Below are positions 10,982 to 20,391 of a stretch of 64,000 nucleotides of DNA, piece after piece. Position numbers and translations under genes: made by a program. The notes beneath the pieces are model-generated. The model ran no database searches, was not told the origin of the DNA, and worked only from the letters and a program-made list of their open reading frames with translations. The DNA comes from Pseudomonadota bacterium (GTDB taxonomy: Bacteria > Pseudomonadota > Gammaproteobacteria > CALCKW01). The DNA is taken from the NCBI GenBank assembly GCA_039196715.1, contig JBCCUP010000006.1, positions 40,854 through 104,853 of the forward strand, in the 5' to 3' direction. Every line of letters begins with the position of its first letter. Position 1 is the first letter of the stretch.

Positions 10982-11520
10982 ACCCCGAGCGCGCCGATGT
11001 GCACGAGACCTGGACGGGCCGCATCTGCGTGCAGGTGGGGGGCACGACCGCGCTCGATGATGTGCCGGGCGGCGTGGAACTGGCCGTCGAGGCCGCTGAA
11101 CTCGCGTTGCCGCCGACCGGGCCAGGCTGCACCGTCCGGCTCGTCGACGAGGCCGAGAGCCGGCGCCTGAACCACCAGCACAGGGGGCGCGACGCGGCCA
11201 CCAACGTGCTGTCGTTTCCGAACGCGCTGCCGGCCGAGTGGCTCGCCGTGCTGCCCGAGGACCAGGCGCCGCGCACCCTCGGCGACATTGCGGTCTGCCT
11301 GCCCGTGACCCGAGCCGAGGCGGCCACCCAGGGCAAGCGGCTTCGGGACCATTTCGTGCACTTGATTGTGCACGGTGTCTTGCATCTTCGGGGATTCGAT
11401 CATATAACCGACCCCGAAGCCGAGGAGATGGAGCGACTCGAGTGTGAGCTGCTCGCCTCCCGTGGCATCGGCAACCCATACGACGACACACGAGGTCACC
11501 CAACCGACAGCCATGGCTGA
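10978..11520 (+). CDS. ybeY: Endoribonuclease YbeY, 16S rRNA maturation
   Basis: A small metal-dependent RNase (180 residues) needed for 16S rRNA 3-prime end maturation and ribosome quality control. The zinc motif is HGVLHLRGFDH, the family HxxxHxxxxxH. Upstream NVLSFPN and LGDIAVC are also typical of the family. The start is GTG at 10978, four bases overlapping the ybeZ stop. The protein is slightly longer than the E. coli enzyme because of N- and C-terminal extensions. It lies in the usual place between ybeZ and corC. Confidence 0.95.
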
Positions 11521-12352
11521 CGACAACCCCGACAGTAGTCAGCGCTCCTTCGTGGGGCGCATAGCACAAGCACTCGGTGGTGAGCCCCGAGACCGCAAAG
11601 AGCTCACCGAAATCCTGACCGATGCACACGAAAGGGCGCTACTCGACGGCGATTCGTTGTCGATGATCAATGGCGTGTTCGAAGTCGCCGACATGCAGGT
11701 GCGGGATGTGATGATTCCTCGGGGCCAGATGGTCTGCGTGGAATCCGACTCGCCGTTCTCCGAAATCCTCGAAACCGTCATCGAATCGGGCCACTCGCGC
11801 TTTCCGGTGGTGGGCGAGAGCCGGGACGAGATGTGCGGCGTGCTGCTCGCCAAGGACATCCTGAAAGTCGTCGCGGCGGGCACCGATTTCGTCATGCAGG
11901 ACCACCTTCGCAAGGCGGTTCTGACCCCCGAGAGCAAACGACTGAACGTGCTGCTCCGGGATTTCCGCAACAACCGCAACCACATGGCGATCGTGATCGA
12001 CGAGTACGGTGGCGTCGCCGGGCTGGTCACCATCGAGGACGTCCTTGAGCAGATTGTCGGCGACATCGACGACGAGCACGACACCGAGGAGGACGCGAAC
12101 ATCCGCGAGCAGGGCGAACAGCACTATGCGGTGCAGGCACTGACGCCGATCGAGGACGTCAACGACCTGCTCGGCCTGGCGTTTTCCGACGAGGAGTTCG
12201 ACACCATCGGCGGCCTGGTGACACACGCCTTTGGCCGCGTGCCCGAAGCCGGCGAGTCCGTGGCGCTCCAGGGCTGGGAGTTCGCGGTGGTCGCCGCCGA
12301 CAAGCGCCGCATCGAGTCGCTCTCCGTGATGCCGGCCGCCCAGCCGGGCTGA
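11513..12352 (+). CDS. corC: CorC/YbeX-type CBS-domain protein
   Basis: A 279-residue protein with an acidic N-terminus, paired CBS domains (MQVRDVMIPRGQMVCV ... SRFPVVGE; VLLAKDILKV, MAIVIDEYGGVAGLVTIED) and a C-terminal CorC_HlyC domain (FDTIGGLVTHAFGRVPEAGE). Family members are linked to magnesium/cobalt efflux; YbeX has also been tied to ribosome metabolism, which fits the ybeZ-ybeY company. The ATG at 11513 overlaps the ybeY stop by eight bases. An upstream in-frame start at 11444 would add 23 unlike residues lying wholly inside ybeY, so I rejected it. Confidence 0.93.
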   Translation: MADDNPDSSQRSFVGRIAQALGGEPRDRKELTEILTDAHERALLDGDSLSMINGVFEVADMQVRDVMIPRGQMVCVESDSPFSEILETVIESGHSRFPVVGESRDEMCGVLLAKDILKVVAAGTDFVMQDHLRKAVLTPESKRLNVLLRDFRNNRNHMAIVIDEYGGVAGLVTIEDVLEQIVGDIDDEHDTEEDANIREQGEQHYAVQALTPIEDVNDLLGLAFSDEEFDTIGGLVTHAFGRVPEAGESVALQGWEFAVVAADKRRIESLSVMPAAQPG

Positions 12353-12413
12353 ACCGTTCTGCACTCGGTCGCCGCGGTGGCCGCCGGGCGGCCCTGCTGC
12401 GTCGCACGCCGAG

Positions 12414-13943
12414 ATGATCACGCTTCCCGCCCCCCACTCCCGCTGGCGCGATGGGCTCGCCGTTTTCGCCGGCGCGCTCTACCCCTTGGGCTTTGCACCG
12501 ATCGGCTTTCGGCCCGCCGTGGTCGTGGCCCTGGTGCTGTTCTGGTGGTCGCTCGACGGCCTCGCACCGCGGCGCGCCGCTGCGCGCGGCTACCTTTTCG
12601 GACTCGGCCTGTTCGGTGTCGGAGTGGCCTGGGTGTACGAGAGTCTGCGCTACTTCGGCGAGGCGATCGCCGCGGTGGCGCTGCTCGGCACGGCGGCGTT
12701 CATCGCCGTTGCCGCGCTCTACACGGCGCTGTTCGCCTGGCTCTGGGCGCGCGGCTTTGGCGGGCCGTTGCCGTTTGCCTCGCGTTGTCTCGCGCTGCCG
12801 TCCCTGTGGGTGCTGGTCGAGTGGTTCCGCGGTTGGTTTCTTGGCGGCTTCCCCTGGCTCGTCAGCGGCTATGCCACGCTTGACACCCCGCTCGACGCCT
12901 CTGCGGCAGTCGTCGGTGTCTACGGTGCGGGGTGGCTGTTGCTGCTGTTGCCCGCGTGGCTCGCTTGCCTGTGCAGCCGGCCGGCGGTGGGCCGGGCGTC
13001 AGCGGCGGCGCTGGTTGTGGCACTCGTGTTCACGGGTGGCGCGGCACAGCTCCGCCTGCTCGAGTTCACCTCGCCGGTCGGGGAGCCGCTCCGGGTGCGC
13101 ATGGTGCAGGGCAACATCGAACAGGGCATCAAATTCGACCCCGACAACCTCGTGCCCTCGCTGGCGCGCTACGTCAGCCTGTCGAAGCAGGGCGGGGCCG
13201 ACTACGATGTGCTGGTCTGGCCCGAGACCGCGGTGCCGGCGTTCTTCGACCAGGTCGGGCCGGTGATCGGCGGGTTTCGCGACGACCTGGTGGCGCAGGG
13301 ACGGCACTGGTTGATTGGCGGCTTTTCCTTCGACTGGGACACGCGGCGCGTGTTCAATGCTGTTCGGCTGATCACCGACCCGGCCTTGCCGGAGTACCGC
13401 AAGCACCACCTCGTGCCGTTTGGGGAATACCTGCCATTCCGCGGGTTGCTCGACGCCCTCTCGGCGATCATCGCGGTGCCGATGTCGGATATTTCAGCCG
13501 GTCCAACACAACCCGAACCGCTGCATCTCGGGCCCGTCCGCGTGGCGGTGTCGATCTGCTACGAAGACGCGTTCGGGGAGGAGCTGATTCGCCAGCTGCC
13601 GGTGGCCAATCTGCTGGTCAACGTGAGCAACGACGCGTGGTTCGGCGACAGCTGGGCGCCCGCGCAACACCACGAGATCGCCCGCATGCGCACCATCGAA
13701 ACCGGCCGTCCCCAGCTGCGCGCCACCAACACCGGCATCACATCCCTGGTGGATCACCGCGGCCGGGTGCGCGAGAGCGGGCCGTCCTTCGTCGAGGCGG
13801 TGGTCGACGTCGACGTGCAGCCACGCGAGGGCACGACACCCTACGTCAACGGGGGCAATGTCCCGGTGGTGCTGGTGCTGGTACTCGGCGTCGGTGTGCC
13901 GGGGGTGTTGGCCTGGCGTCGGCGCTTGGCCTATACTGTCTGA
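12414..13943 (+). CDS. lnt: Apolipoprotein N-acyltransferase
   Basis: An inner-membrane enzyme that adds the third acyl chain to lipoproteins such as those carried by Lol. The first 210 residues form about six membrane helices, followed by a nitrilase-fold domain with the catalytic triad visible as glutamate in WPETAVPAFF, lysine in KHHLVPFGEYLP and cysteine in SICYEDAFGEEL. A final helix lies at about residues 482-500 (VPVVLVLVLGVGVPGVLAW). The length of 509 is normal. It closes the miaB-to-lnt block, and its last 35 bases appear to contain the promoter for the gcv operon. Confidence 0.95.
   Translation: MITLPAPHSRWRDGLAVFAGALYPLGFAPIGFRPAVVVALVLFWWSLDGLAPRRAAARGYLFGLGLFGVGVAWVYESLRYFGEAIAAVALLGTAAFIAVAALYTALFAWLWARGFGGPLPFASRCLALPSLWVLVEWFRGWFLGGFPWLVSGYATLDTPLDASAAVVGVYGAGWLLLLLPAWLACLCSRPAVGRASAAALVVALVFTGGAAQLRLLEFTSPVGEPLRVRMVQGNIEQGIKFDPDNLVPSLARYVSLSKQGGADYDVLVWPETAVPAFFDQVGPVIGGFRDDLVAQGRHWLIGGFSFDWDTRRVFNAVRLITDPALPEYRKHHLVPFGEYLPFRGLLDALSAIIAVPMSDISAGPTQPEPLHLGPVRVAVSICYEDAFGEELIRQLPVANLLVNVSNDAWFGDSWAPAQHHEIARMRTIETGRPQLRATNTGITSLVDHRGRVRESGPSFVEAVVDVDVQPREGTTPYVNGGNVPVVLVLVLGVGVPGVLAWRRRLAYTV
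13908..13937 (+). promoter_or_regulatory. Promoter of the riboswitch-gcv transcript
   Basis: TTGGCC (13908-13913), an 18-bp spacer and TATACT (13932-13937) match four and five of six consensus bases. The predicted start near 13944 falls ten bases before the first riboswitch stem, which is what a riboswitch leader requires. The promoter lies within the 3-prime end of lnt. Confidence 0.6.
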
Positions 13944-13953
13944 CGACGTTACG

Positions 13954-14130
13954 TTCTGCAGGGAGAGTGCTCGCACTGCGAGCCGCCGAAGGCGCAACCC
14001 GCCCGGAAACGCTCAGGTACCCGGACCTGCAGAAACAGTCGACTCTGGAGAGTGGCGCGAGACGCGCCCGCCAACGGGGTAAGGCCGCGTCAGCGGCTCA
14101 ATCTCTCAGGTAACCGGACAGAGGGGCGAT
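13954..14130 (+). ncRNA. Tandem glycine riboswitch (gcvT element)
   Basis: Two glycine aptamers in series in the gcvT leader. Aptamer 1 is closed by a perfect nine-base stem (13954-13962 with 14026-14034) and holds the family signatures GGGAGAGTG, CGCCGAAGGCGCAACC and AACGCTCAGG. A short linker leads to aptamer 2, closed by CTCTG (14043-14047) with CAGAG (14119-14123) and holding GGAGAG, CGCCAACGGGGTAAGG and AATCTCTCAGG. Glycine binding normally turns on the cleavage operon downstream. The gcvT start codon lies 48 bases after the second aptamer, so control may be at translation or by termination; no clear T-tailed terminator was seen. Confidence 0.93.
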
Positions 14131-14177
14131 GCGACGCGCACAGGCGTGTCGGTCATCTGACCCGAACGGAAAACCTG

Positions 14178-15287
14178 ATGCCCCAACACACCCCGCTGCA
14201 CCAACAACACCTCGATGCCGGTGGCAAGGTCGTGGACTTTGCAGGCTGGGCACTGCCGATCAATTACGGCTCGCAAGTCGATGAGCACCACGCGGTGCGC
14301 CGTCACGCCGGTATGTTCGATGTCTCGCACATGGCGCACACGTCGGTCGAGGGTGCGGGTGCGACCGCGTTCCTGCGCCGTTTGCTCGGCAACGACGTGG
14401 CGAAACTCGACACCGATGGACGCGCGCTCTACAGCTGCATGCTCAACCCGGACGGCGGTGTGATCGACGACCTGATTGCCTACCGCTTCGGCGACAACCG
14501 CTACCGCGTCATCAGCAACGCGGCCACACGCGAGTCGGACGCTGCCTGGATGGCCCAGGTGGCGGCGGACTTCGAGGTCGCGCTCACCTCTGACGATGCG
14601 CTCGCCATGGTGGCCGTGCAGGGGCCCGAGGCGATTGACAAGGCAGTCGCTGCGCTGGCGTCGGACGTCGGACGGCAGGCCGCAGCGCTCGACCGGTTTC
14701 AGGCGATCGAGCACGGCGACGTGTTTGTCGGGCGCACCGGCTACACCGGTGAAGACGGTTTCGAGGTGGCTGTGCCGGCTGCCGACGCCGATGCTCTGTG
14801 GCAGGCGTTGTTGGCGCAGGGAGTCAGCCCTGCGGGTCTCGGCGCGCGCGACACGCTGCGGCTCGAGGCGGGCATGGCTCTCTACGGCAACGATCTCGAC
14901 GACGGCGTCACGCCGCTCGAATCGCGCCTCGGTTGGACGGTTGACTGGTCGGATCCGGATCGGGATTTTATCGGTCGTGCACCCCTCGAACGCCAGCGCG
15001 CGGACGGCGTCACCCGGCAGTTGGTCGGGCTGGTGCTGGACGGCCGTGGGGTGCTGCGCGGCCACCAGGACGTCTACGACGGCGATCGCCATATTGGTCA
15101 GATTACCAGCGGGGGATTCTCGCCCACGACCGCGCGTTCGGTCGCGCTCGCCCGTGTCGAGCATCCCTGCAGAGAGACCTTGAACGTTGACATTCGGGGG
15201 CGTCACGTCCCGGTCACGGTTGTGCCGTTTCCCTTTGTGAGGAACGGCCAATCCACACTGCCAAGCAACGAGGAGAGGGGAACATGA
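14178..15287 (+). CDS. gcvT: Aminomethyltransferase, glycine cleavage T protein
   Basis: A cytosolic T protein (369 residues) that moves the methylene group from lipoyl-bound aminomethyl on GcvH to tetrahydrofolate and releases ammonia. Visible motifs include [44 protein letters not shown] and [19 protein letters not shown]. The frame is open further upstream to 14052, but that part is riboswitch RNA; ATG 14178 begins the family-like sequence [12 protein letters not shown]. The stop overlaps gcvH in an ATGA. Confidence 0.97.
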   Translation: MPQHTPLHQQHLDAGGKVVDFAGWALPINYGSQVDEHHAVRRHAGMFDVSHMAHTSVEGAGATAFLRRLLGNDVAKLDTDGRALYSCMLNPDGGVIDDLIAYRFGDNRYRVISNAATRESDAAWMAQVAADFEVALTSDDALAMVAVQGPEAIDKAVAALASDVGRQAAALDRFQAIEHGDVFVGRTGYTGEDGFEVAVPAADADALWQALLAQGVSPAGLGARDTLRLEAGMALYGNDLDDGVTPLESRLGWTVDWSDPDRDFIGRAPLERQRADGVTRQLVGLVLDGRGVLRGHQDVYDGDRHIGQITSGGFSPTTARSVALARVEHPCRETLNVDIRGRHVPVTVVPFPFVRNGQSTLPSNEERGT

Positions 15288-15661
15288 ACTTGCCATCGGA
15301 TCTGAAATACGCCGAGAGCCACGAGTGGTGCAAACTCGAAGAGGGGCGTGCAACGTGTGGTATCAGCGACTACGCACAAGACCAGCTCGGTGATGTGGTG
15401 TTCGTCGAGGTGCCGGAGGTCGGGCGTGTGGTCGAGGCCGGCGAAGCGATCGCCGTGGTCGAGTCGGTGAAATCCGCGTCCGACATCTACGCACCGGTCG
15501 GTGGCACCGTGATCGAGGTCAACGGCGAACTGGCCGACAGCCCGGAACTGGTCAACGACGCGCCCTACGAGAACGGTTGGTTGTTCGTGATCGAGCCGAG
15601 CGACGCGTCTCAGGCGGACGCGTTGCTTGACGCCGACGGCTATCAGGCGAGCATCGGCTGA
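15284..15661 (+). CDS. gcvH: Glycine cleavage system H protein
   Basis: The lipoyl carrier protein (125 residues) that shuttles the aminomethyl intermediate between GcvP, GcvT and the L protein. The lipoylation lysine is K63 in [14 protein letters not shown]. The start overlaps the gcvT stop by four bases and the stop overlaps the gcvP ATG by one base, so the three proteins are translationally coupled. The L protein gene is not in this window, as is common because it is shared with other dehydrogenase complexes. Confidence 0.97.
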   Translation: MNLPSDLKYAESHEWCKLEEGRATCGISDYAQDQLGDVVFVEVPEVGRVVEAGEAIAVVESVKSASDIYAPVGGTVIEVNGELADSPELVNDAPYENGWLFVIEPSDASQADALLDADGYQASIG

Positions 15662-18498
15662 TGAGCGAGTCTGTTTCCCCCTTTCTCAAGCGTCACATCG
15701 GGCCAAGCGACGCTGATCAGCGTCGGATGCTGGCGAAACTCGACGTGTTGAGCCTGGACGCCCTGATCGAGCAGATCGTGCCGGCGTCGATCCGTCGGCA
15801 GGACACCATGCAGTTGCCGCCACCACTCGACGAACCTGCTGCGCTTGCAGAGCTCGCCGATAAAGCCTGCGGCAACACGGTTGCTCGCAGCCTGATCGGG
15901 CAGGGGTATTTTGGCACGCACACGCCGCCTGTGATCGCGCGGAACGTGTTCGAGAACCCGGGCTGGTACACCGCCTACACGCCGTATCAGCCCGAGATAT
16001 CGCAAGGCCGGCTCGAGGTGCTGTTCTACTTTCAGACGCTGGTCACCGAGCTCACCGGGCTGGCCGTCGCCGGCGCGTCCTTGCTCGACGAGGCGACCGC
16101 GGCGGCTGAAGCGATGGCGCTTGCCCACCGCCAGGTGCGCGGGCGCGACCGGTTTCTGGTCTCGCGCCACTGCCACCCGCAAACCCTCGACGTGGTGCGT
16201 ACCCGTGCGACACCGCTGGGTATCGAGGTTGTCGAATTCGACGACGACGACGGTGTGGACGCCAGCGACGCCTTCGCCGTGCTGTTGCAGTACCCACGCA
16301 CCACCGGCGGCGTCTGTGACTGCAGCGCGCTGGCGAAGGCCGCGCACGACGCCGGCGCTCTGGTGATCGCCGCGACCGACCTGCTGGCGCTCACACTGCT
16401 GACCCCGCCCGGGCAGTGGGGTGCCGACATCGCAGTCGGCAGCGCACAGCGCTTTGGCGTGCCACTGGGCTTTGGCGGACCGCATGCGGGGTTTCTCGCC
16501 GCGACCGACAAACTCAAACGCAACCTGCCGGGGCGTCTGGTAGGGCAATCCATCGACGCGGCCGGGCGGGCTGCCTACCGCCTGGCTCTGCAGACGCGCG
16601 AGCAGCACATTCGACGTGAAAAAGCGACCTCGAACATCTGCACTGCGCAGGCGCTGCTTGCGATCATGGCGACGTTGTACGCCTGCTACCACGGCTTTGG
16701 CGGCCTGCGTGAGATTGCCACTGACGTTGCCGGAAAAACCGCAAGCCTGGTCAATGCGTTGCGGGCGCTCGGTTTCGCGGTCGACGAGGCTGACCGATTC
16801 GACACCGTGACGATTGCGGCTGACGATGCCGAGGCGCTGCTGACGGCCGCCGAAGACGCCGGGTTCAACCTGCGTCCGCTCGACAGCGGGGTTGGCATTG
16901 CGCTCGATGAAACCGTGACCCGGGACGAGCTCGACGCCTTGCTTGCCGCGCTGGCGGCAGCCCGTGGCGTTGCGCCGGTTTCCTGTGCGGTGGCCGCACC
17001 ACAAATTGCAACTGCGCTCCTTCGCAGTGACCGGCCACTCACGCAGGCCGTGTTCAACCGGTATCAGAGCGAAACCGAGATGATGCGTTACCTGCGGCTG
17101 TTGGCCGACCGCGACATCGCGCTCGACCGTGCGATGATTCCGCTGGGCTCGTGCACCATGAAGTTGAACGCGGCGAGCGAGATGATGCCGGTCAGCTGGC
17201 CGGCGTTTGCGGGGGTGCACCCCTTTGCGCCAACCTCGCAGACGGCCGGCTACGCCAGCCTGATCGACGACCTCGAAGCCTGGCTGTGTGCCTGCACTGG
17301 CTACGATGCGATGTCGCTGCAGCCCAATGCTGGCAGTCAGGGTGAGTACGCCGGTCTGTTGGCCATTCAGCGTTACCACGCCTCGCGCGGTGACCACCAC
17401 CGTGACGTCTGCCTGATTCCGCAGTCCGCGCACGGCACCAACCCGGCGAGTGCCCAGATGTGCGGCATGCGCGTGGTGGTGGTGGCTTGCGACGACCGCG
17501 GCGACGTCGACGTCTCGGACCTTCAAGACAAGATCGACGCGCACCGTGAGCAGCTCGCGGCCATCATGATCACCTACCCGTCCACCCATGGCGTGTTCGA
17601 GCAAGCCGTGCGCGACATCTGCGACCGCGTTCACGCGGCGGGTGGCCAGGTGTACATCGACGGCGCGAACCTGAACGCGCAGGTGGGATTGGCGGCACCG
17701 GGTGAGTACGGCGGAGACGTGTCGCACCTCAACCTGCACAAGACTTTCTGCATTCCGCACGGTGGCGGTGGGCCGGGTGTCGGGCCAATCGGTGTGAAGG
17801 CACACCTGGCGCCCTTCCTGCCGGGGCACCGTGCCTGGGGTGACCAAACCGGTGTCGTCGCGGCGGCCCCCTACGGCTCGGCGAGCATCCTCCCGATCGT
17901 CTGGATGTACCTGCGCATGATGGGCAGCGAGGGCTTGCGTCAGGCGAGCGCAGTGGCGCTGCTGAGCGCGAATTACATTGCGCGGCGCATTGGTCACGTT
18001 TTCCCGGTGCTCTACAGTGATGACAACGGCCGCGTGGCGCACGAGTGCATCATCGACCTGCGGCCGGTCAAGGACGAGCTTGGCGTGACGGTCGATGACG
18101 TGGCGAAGCGCCTGATCGACTTCGGTTTTCACGCGCCGACCATGTCCTTCCCAGTGGCGGGCACGCTGATGATCGAGCCGACAGAGAGCGAGTCGTTGGC
18201 TGAGGTTGACCGCTTCTGCGATGCGATGCTGGCCATCGGAGAGGAGATCGACGCGATCCGCAACGGTGCCTACGCGGCCGAAGACAGCCCGCTGCGGCAC
18301 GCACCACACACGGCGAGTGACCTGCTCGCGGACGACTGGACTCGCCCCTACAGCCGTCAGCAGGGCGCGTTTCCAGCTGGGGTACAGCAGGCCCAGGCCA
18401 AGTATTGGCCGCCGGTGTCGCGGATTGACAACGTCTACGGCGACCGCAACCTCGTGTGCGCGTGCCCTCCGCTGGAGGACTACGCCGAGTCCGCCTGA
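15661..18498 (+). CDS. gcvP: Glycine dehydrogenase (decarboxylating), single-chain P protein
   Basis: The PLP-dependent P protein, 945 residues, which decarboxylates glycine and loads the remaining aminomethyl group onto GcvH. It is the single-chain form found in many proteobacteria, in contrast to the split GcvPA/GcvPB form. The N-terminal half carries [14 protein letters not shown] and [13 protein letters not shown]. The C-terminal half carries the catalytic PLP lysine in [15 protein letters not shown]. It starts at the ATG overlapping the gcvH stop and ends the riboswitch-controlled operon. Confidence 0.97.
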   Translation: MSESVSPFLKRHIGPSDADQRRMLAKLDVLSLDALIEQIVPASIRRQDTMQLPPPLDEPAALAELADKACGNTVARSLIGQGYFGTHTPPVIARNVFENPGWYTAYTPYQPEISQGRLEVLFYFQTLVTELTGLAVAGASLLDEATAAAEAMALAHRQVRGRDRFLVSRHCHPQTLDVVRTRATPLGIEVVEFDDDDGVDASDAFAVLLQYPRTTGGVCDCSALAKAAHDAGALVIAATDLLALTLLTPPGQWGADIAVGSAQRFGVPLGFGGPHAGFLAATDKLKRNLPGRLVGQSIDAAGRAAYRLALQTREQHIRREKATSNICTAQALLAIMATLYACYHGFGGLREIATDVAGKTASLVNALRALGFAVDEADRFDTVTIAADDAEALLTAAEDAGFNLRPLDSGVGIALDETVTRDELDALLAALAAARGVAPVSCAVAAPQIATALLRSDRPLTQAVFNRYQSETEMMRYLRLLADRDIALDRAMIPLGSCTMKLNAASEMMPVSWPAFAGVHPFAPTSQTAGYASLIDDLEAWLCACTGYDAMSLQPNAGSQGEYAGLLAIQRYHASRGDHHRDVCLIPQSAHGTNPASAQMCGMRVVVVACDDRGDVDVSDLQDKIDAHREQLAAIMITYPSTHGVFEQAVRDICDRVHAAGGQVYIDGANLNAQVGLAAPGEYGGDVSHLNLHKTFCIPHGGGGPGVGPIGVKAHLAPFLPGHRAWGDQTGVVAAAPYGSASILPIVWMYLRMMGSEGLRQASAVALLSANYIARRIGHVFPVLYSDDNGRVAHECIIDLRPVKDELGVTVDDVAKRLIDFGFHAPTMSFPVAGTLMIEPTESESLAEVDRFCDAMLAIGEEIDAIRNGAYAAEDSPLRHAPHTASDLLADDWTRPYSRQQGAFPAGVQQAQAKYWPPVSRIDNVYGDRNLVCACPPLEDYAESA

Positions 18499-18523
18499 TG
18501 CCGCTTGCTGCTTGCGGCGGAAT

Positions 18524-18571
18524 TCCCGTCACCGTCACAATGCGCGGCATCGCAGCATGACGGTGACGGGA
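18524..18571. repeat. 14-bp perfect inverted repeat after gcvP, reaching the next start codon
   Basis: Positions 18524-18537 pair perfectly with 18558-18571 across a 20-base loop, which can itself fold through TGCG (18541-18544) and CGCA (18551-18554). The 3-prime arm contains the only ribosome-binding-like bases before the next gene and the A of its ATG at 18571. There is no T-run, so it could be a translation-blocking hairpin as readily as a terminator. Confidence 0.7.
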
Positions 18572-20106
18572 TGAATCAGCGTGAAGCAAGCCGCATTCGG
18601 AAAGCGGGCGCGGCCAGCGTGGGCGGGCTGTTCCGCTCGCGTGCGGAAGCCAACCCGGCGCACCCCGCCATTGTCGAGGCCGGGCGACGTGTCAGTTACC
18701 GGGAGTGTGAGCAGCGCAGTAACGCCATGGCGGCCATGCTGCGCGCGCGCGGTTTCGTGCGTGGTGACAGGGTTGCGCTTCTGGCACGAAATTGCCTCGA
18801 ATACGTCGAGCTTGAACTCGCTGCGGCCAAGTGCGGCGCGATCACCGCGGCCCTGAACTGGCGTCTCGGCACACGCGAGCTCGCGCACTGCATCACCCTG
18901 GTCAGCCCGAGGCTGTTGATCCTGCAAGCCGAGTTCGATGATGCAATCGCCGCCATTGACGGACTCGATGTGCCGTGCTTGCGTATCGGAGCCGAGCTCG
19001 ATGCGGCGTTCGCCGCACACCTCGGCGAACCCGTGGACATCGAGGCGGGTGGCGAAGACGGTCTGATCATCCTCTACACCAGCGGCACCACCGGCTTGCC
19101 GAAGGGGGCATTGGTGTCTCACCGTGCCATGGTCGCGAGGGCACAATGCTACCGCTCGGAGATGGACGTACCGATCGGGGACAATTTTGTCGCCTGGGCG
19201 CCGATGTACCACATGGCCTCGACCGACCATATGCTCGCCACCCTGATGTCGGGGGGCACGGTCTACCCGGTCGACGGCTACGACGCCGATCGGCTGATCG
19301 ACCTGCTCGAAGCCGTGCCGATGCGCTACCTGATCGTGATGCCCGGTATGGTCGGTGACTTCGCCTCGCGCTTGCGTGCCCGCGAGGCCAAGGTGGTCGG
19401 GGTGGGCATTTGTGGTGCCATGGCCGACCTCGTGCCGGCCGATGACATTGCAGCGATCACGGCGGCGCTCGACGCGCCGTACCTCAACACTTTCGGTGCG
19501 ACCGAAACCGGCTTCCCGCCTGCCACCGGCGCGCTGTTGGACATTGGCGTCCCGCCCAGCAACCTCGCCAAACGGCAAAGTGCGTTCTGTGAGATCAAGT
19601 TGGTCGATCCCGAGGGCTTGACGGTGCCGATTGGCGAACCCGGCGAAGTTGCCGTGCGTGGTCCCACGGTGTTCAGCGGCTACTGGGAGAACGAGGAGAC
19701 CAACCTCCACGACTTTCGCGACGGCTGGTTTCACATGGGTGATGTGCTCAGGCGCAACCCCGATGGCACGCTCGACTATGTCGATCGGGTGAAGTACCTG
19801 ATCAAGTCCGGTGGCGAAAACATCTACCCGGCGGAAGTCGAGGGGGTGTTGAAGCTCCACCCTGCGGTGGTGGAGGCCGTGGTGGTCAGGCAGCCGGATC
19901 CCACGTGGGGTGAGGTGCCGGTGGCCTTCATCGTCACCGACGGCAGCGCGGTCGCCGTCGGCGAACTCGAGGCCTGTTGCCTCGAGGGGTTGGCGCGCTA
20001 CAAGCACCCGCGGGACTACCGCATTGTCGCCCATGCAGACATACCCCGGTCGACCACCGGCAAGATCCAGCGTCACCACCTGGAAACGCGGTTGCGCGAC
20101 GGCTAG
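18571..20106 (+). CDS. Acyl-CoA synthetase-like AMP-forming enzyme
   Basis: A 511-residue class I adenylate-forming enzyme that would activate a carboxylic acid as acyl-AMP and pass it to CoA. Motifs in order: A3 LYTSGTTGLPKGALVSH, A5 FGATETGF, A7 GWFHMGDVLRRNPDG, A8 YLIKSGGENIYPAEVE and the A10 lysine in RSTTGKIQRH. This is the FadD/medium-chain ligase pattern; the substrate cannot be told. ATG 18571 was chosen over an in-frame start at 18505, whose extra residues derive from the hairpin. It follows gcvP by 72 bp but may be separately controlled by that hairpin. Confidence 0.87.
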   Translation: MNQREASRIRKAGAASVGGLFRSRAEANPAHPAIVEAGRRVSYRECEQRSNAMAAMLRARGFVRGDRVALLARNCLEYVELELAAAKCGAITAALNWRLGTRELAHCITLVSPRLLILQAEFDDAIAAIDGLDVPCLRIGAELDAAFAAHLGEPVDIEAGGEDGLIILYTSGTTGLPKGALVSHRAMVARAQCYRSEMDVPIGDNFVAWAPMYHMASTDHMLATLMSGGTVYPVDGYDADRLIDLLEAVPMRYLIVMPGMVGDFASRLRAREAKVVGVGICGAMADLVPADDIAAITAALDAPYLNTFGATETGFPPATGALLDIGVPPSNLAKRQSAFCEIKLVDPEGLTVPIGEPGEVAVRGPTVFSGYWENEETNLHDFRDGWFHMGDVLRRNPDGTLDYVDRVKYLIKSGGENIYPAEVEGVLKLHPAVVEAVVVRQPDPTWGEVPVAFIVTDGSAVAVGELEACCLEGLARYKHPRDYRIVAHADIPRSTTGKIQRHHLETRLRDG

Positions 20107-20391
20107 GCCGCGGGGTCGGCGTGGCGTGGCCCGGTATCCCGTGCCAGCGCCCGTCGAGGAGTCACCTGTGCGACGCCGACTGCGGCGAGTGGTTTTCCCC
20201 CGGGGACGGCGTTGAGGACAGTGCCAACGCCAGTTGATCCCCGAGACTGCCCATCAGTGCCGTGTTGCTGCGGTTGAGTTGCCTCGGGCTCTGTCTCATC
20301 ACACCTGAATTATGTCGTTTCGCTGCCGCTAAGGGTTCAGTTGTCACCCCGACGCGGCAGGATGTTACGAGCTGTCAGCAGCACGAGCCGT

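Noticed and set aside
14052..14177. Upstream in-frame start for gcvT
   Set aside because: The extra 42 codons lie in the second glycine aptamer and do not resemble GcvT; ATG 14178 is the natural start.
15643..18309. 888-codon minus-strand frame opposite gcvP
   Set aside because: Fully antisense to gcvP, with the Arg/His-rich composition of a shadow frame.
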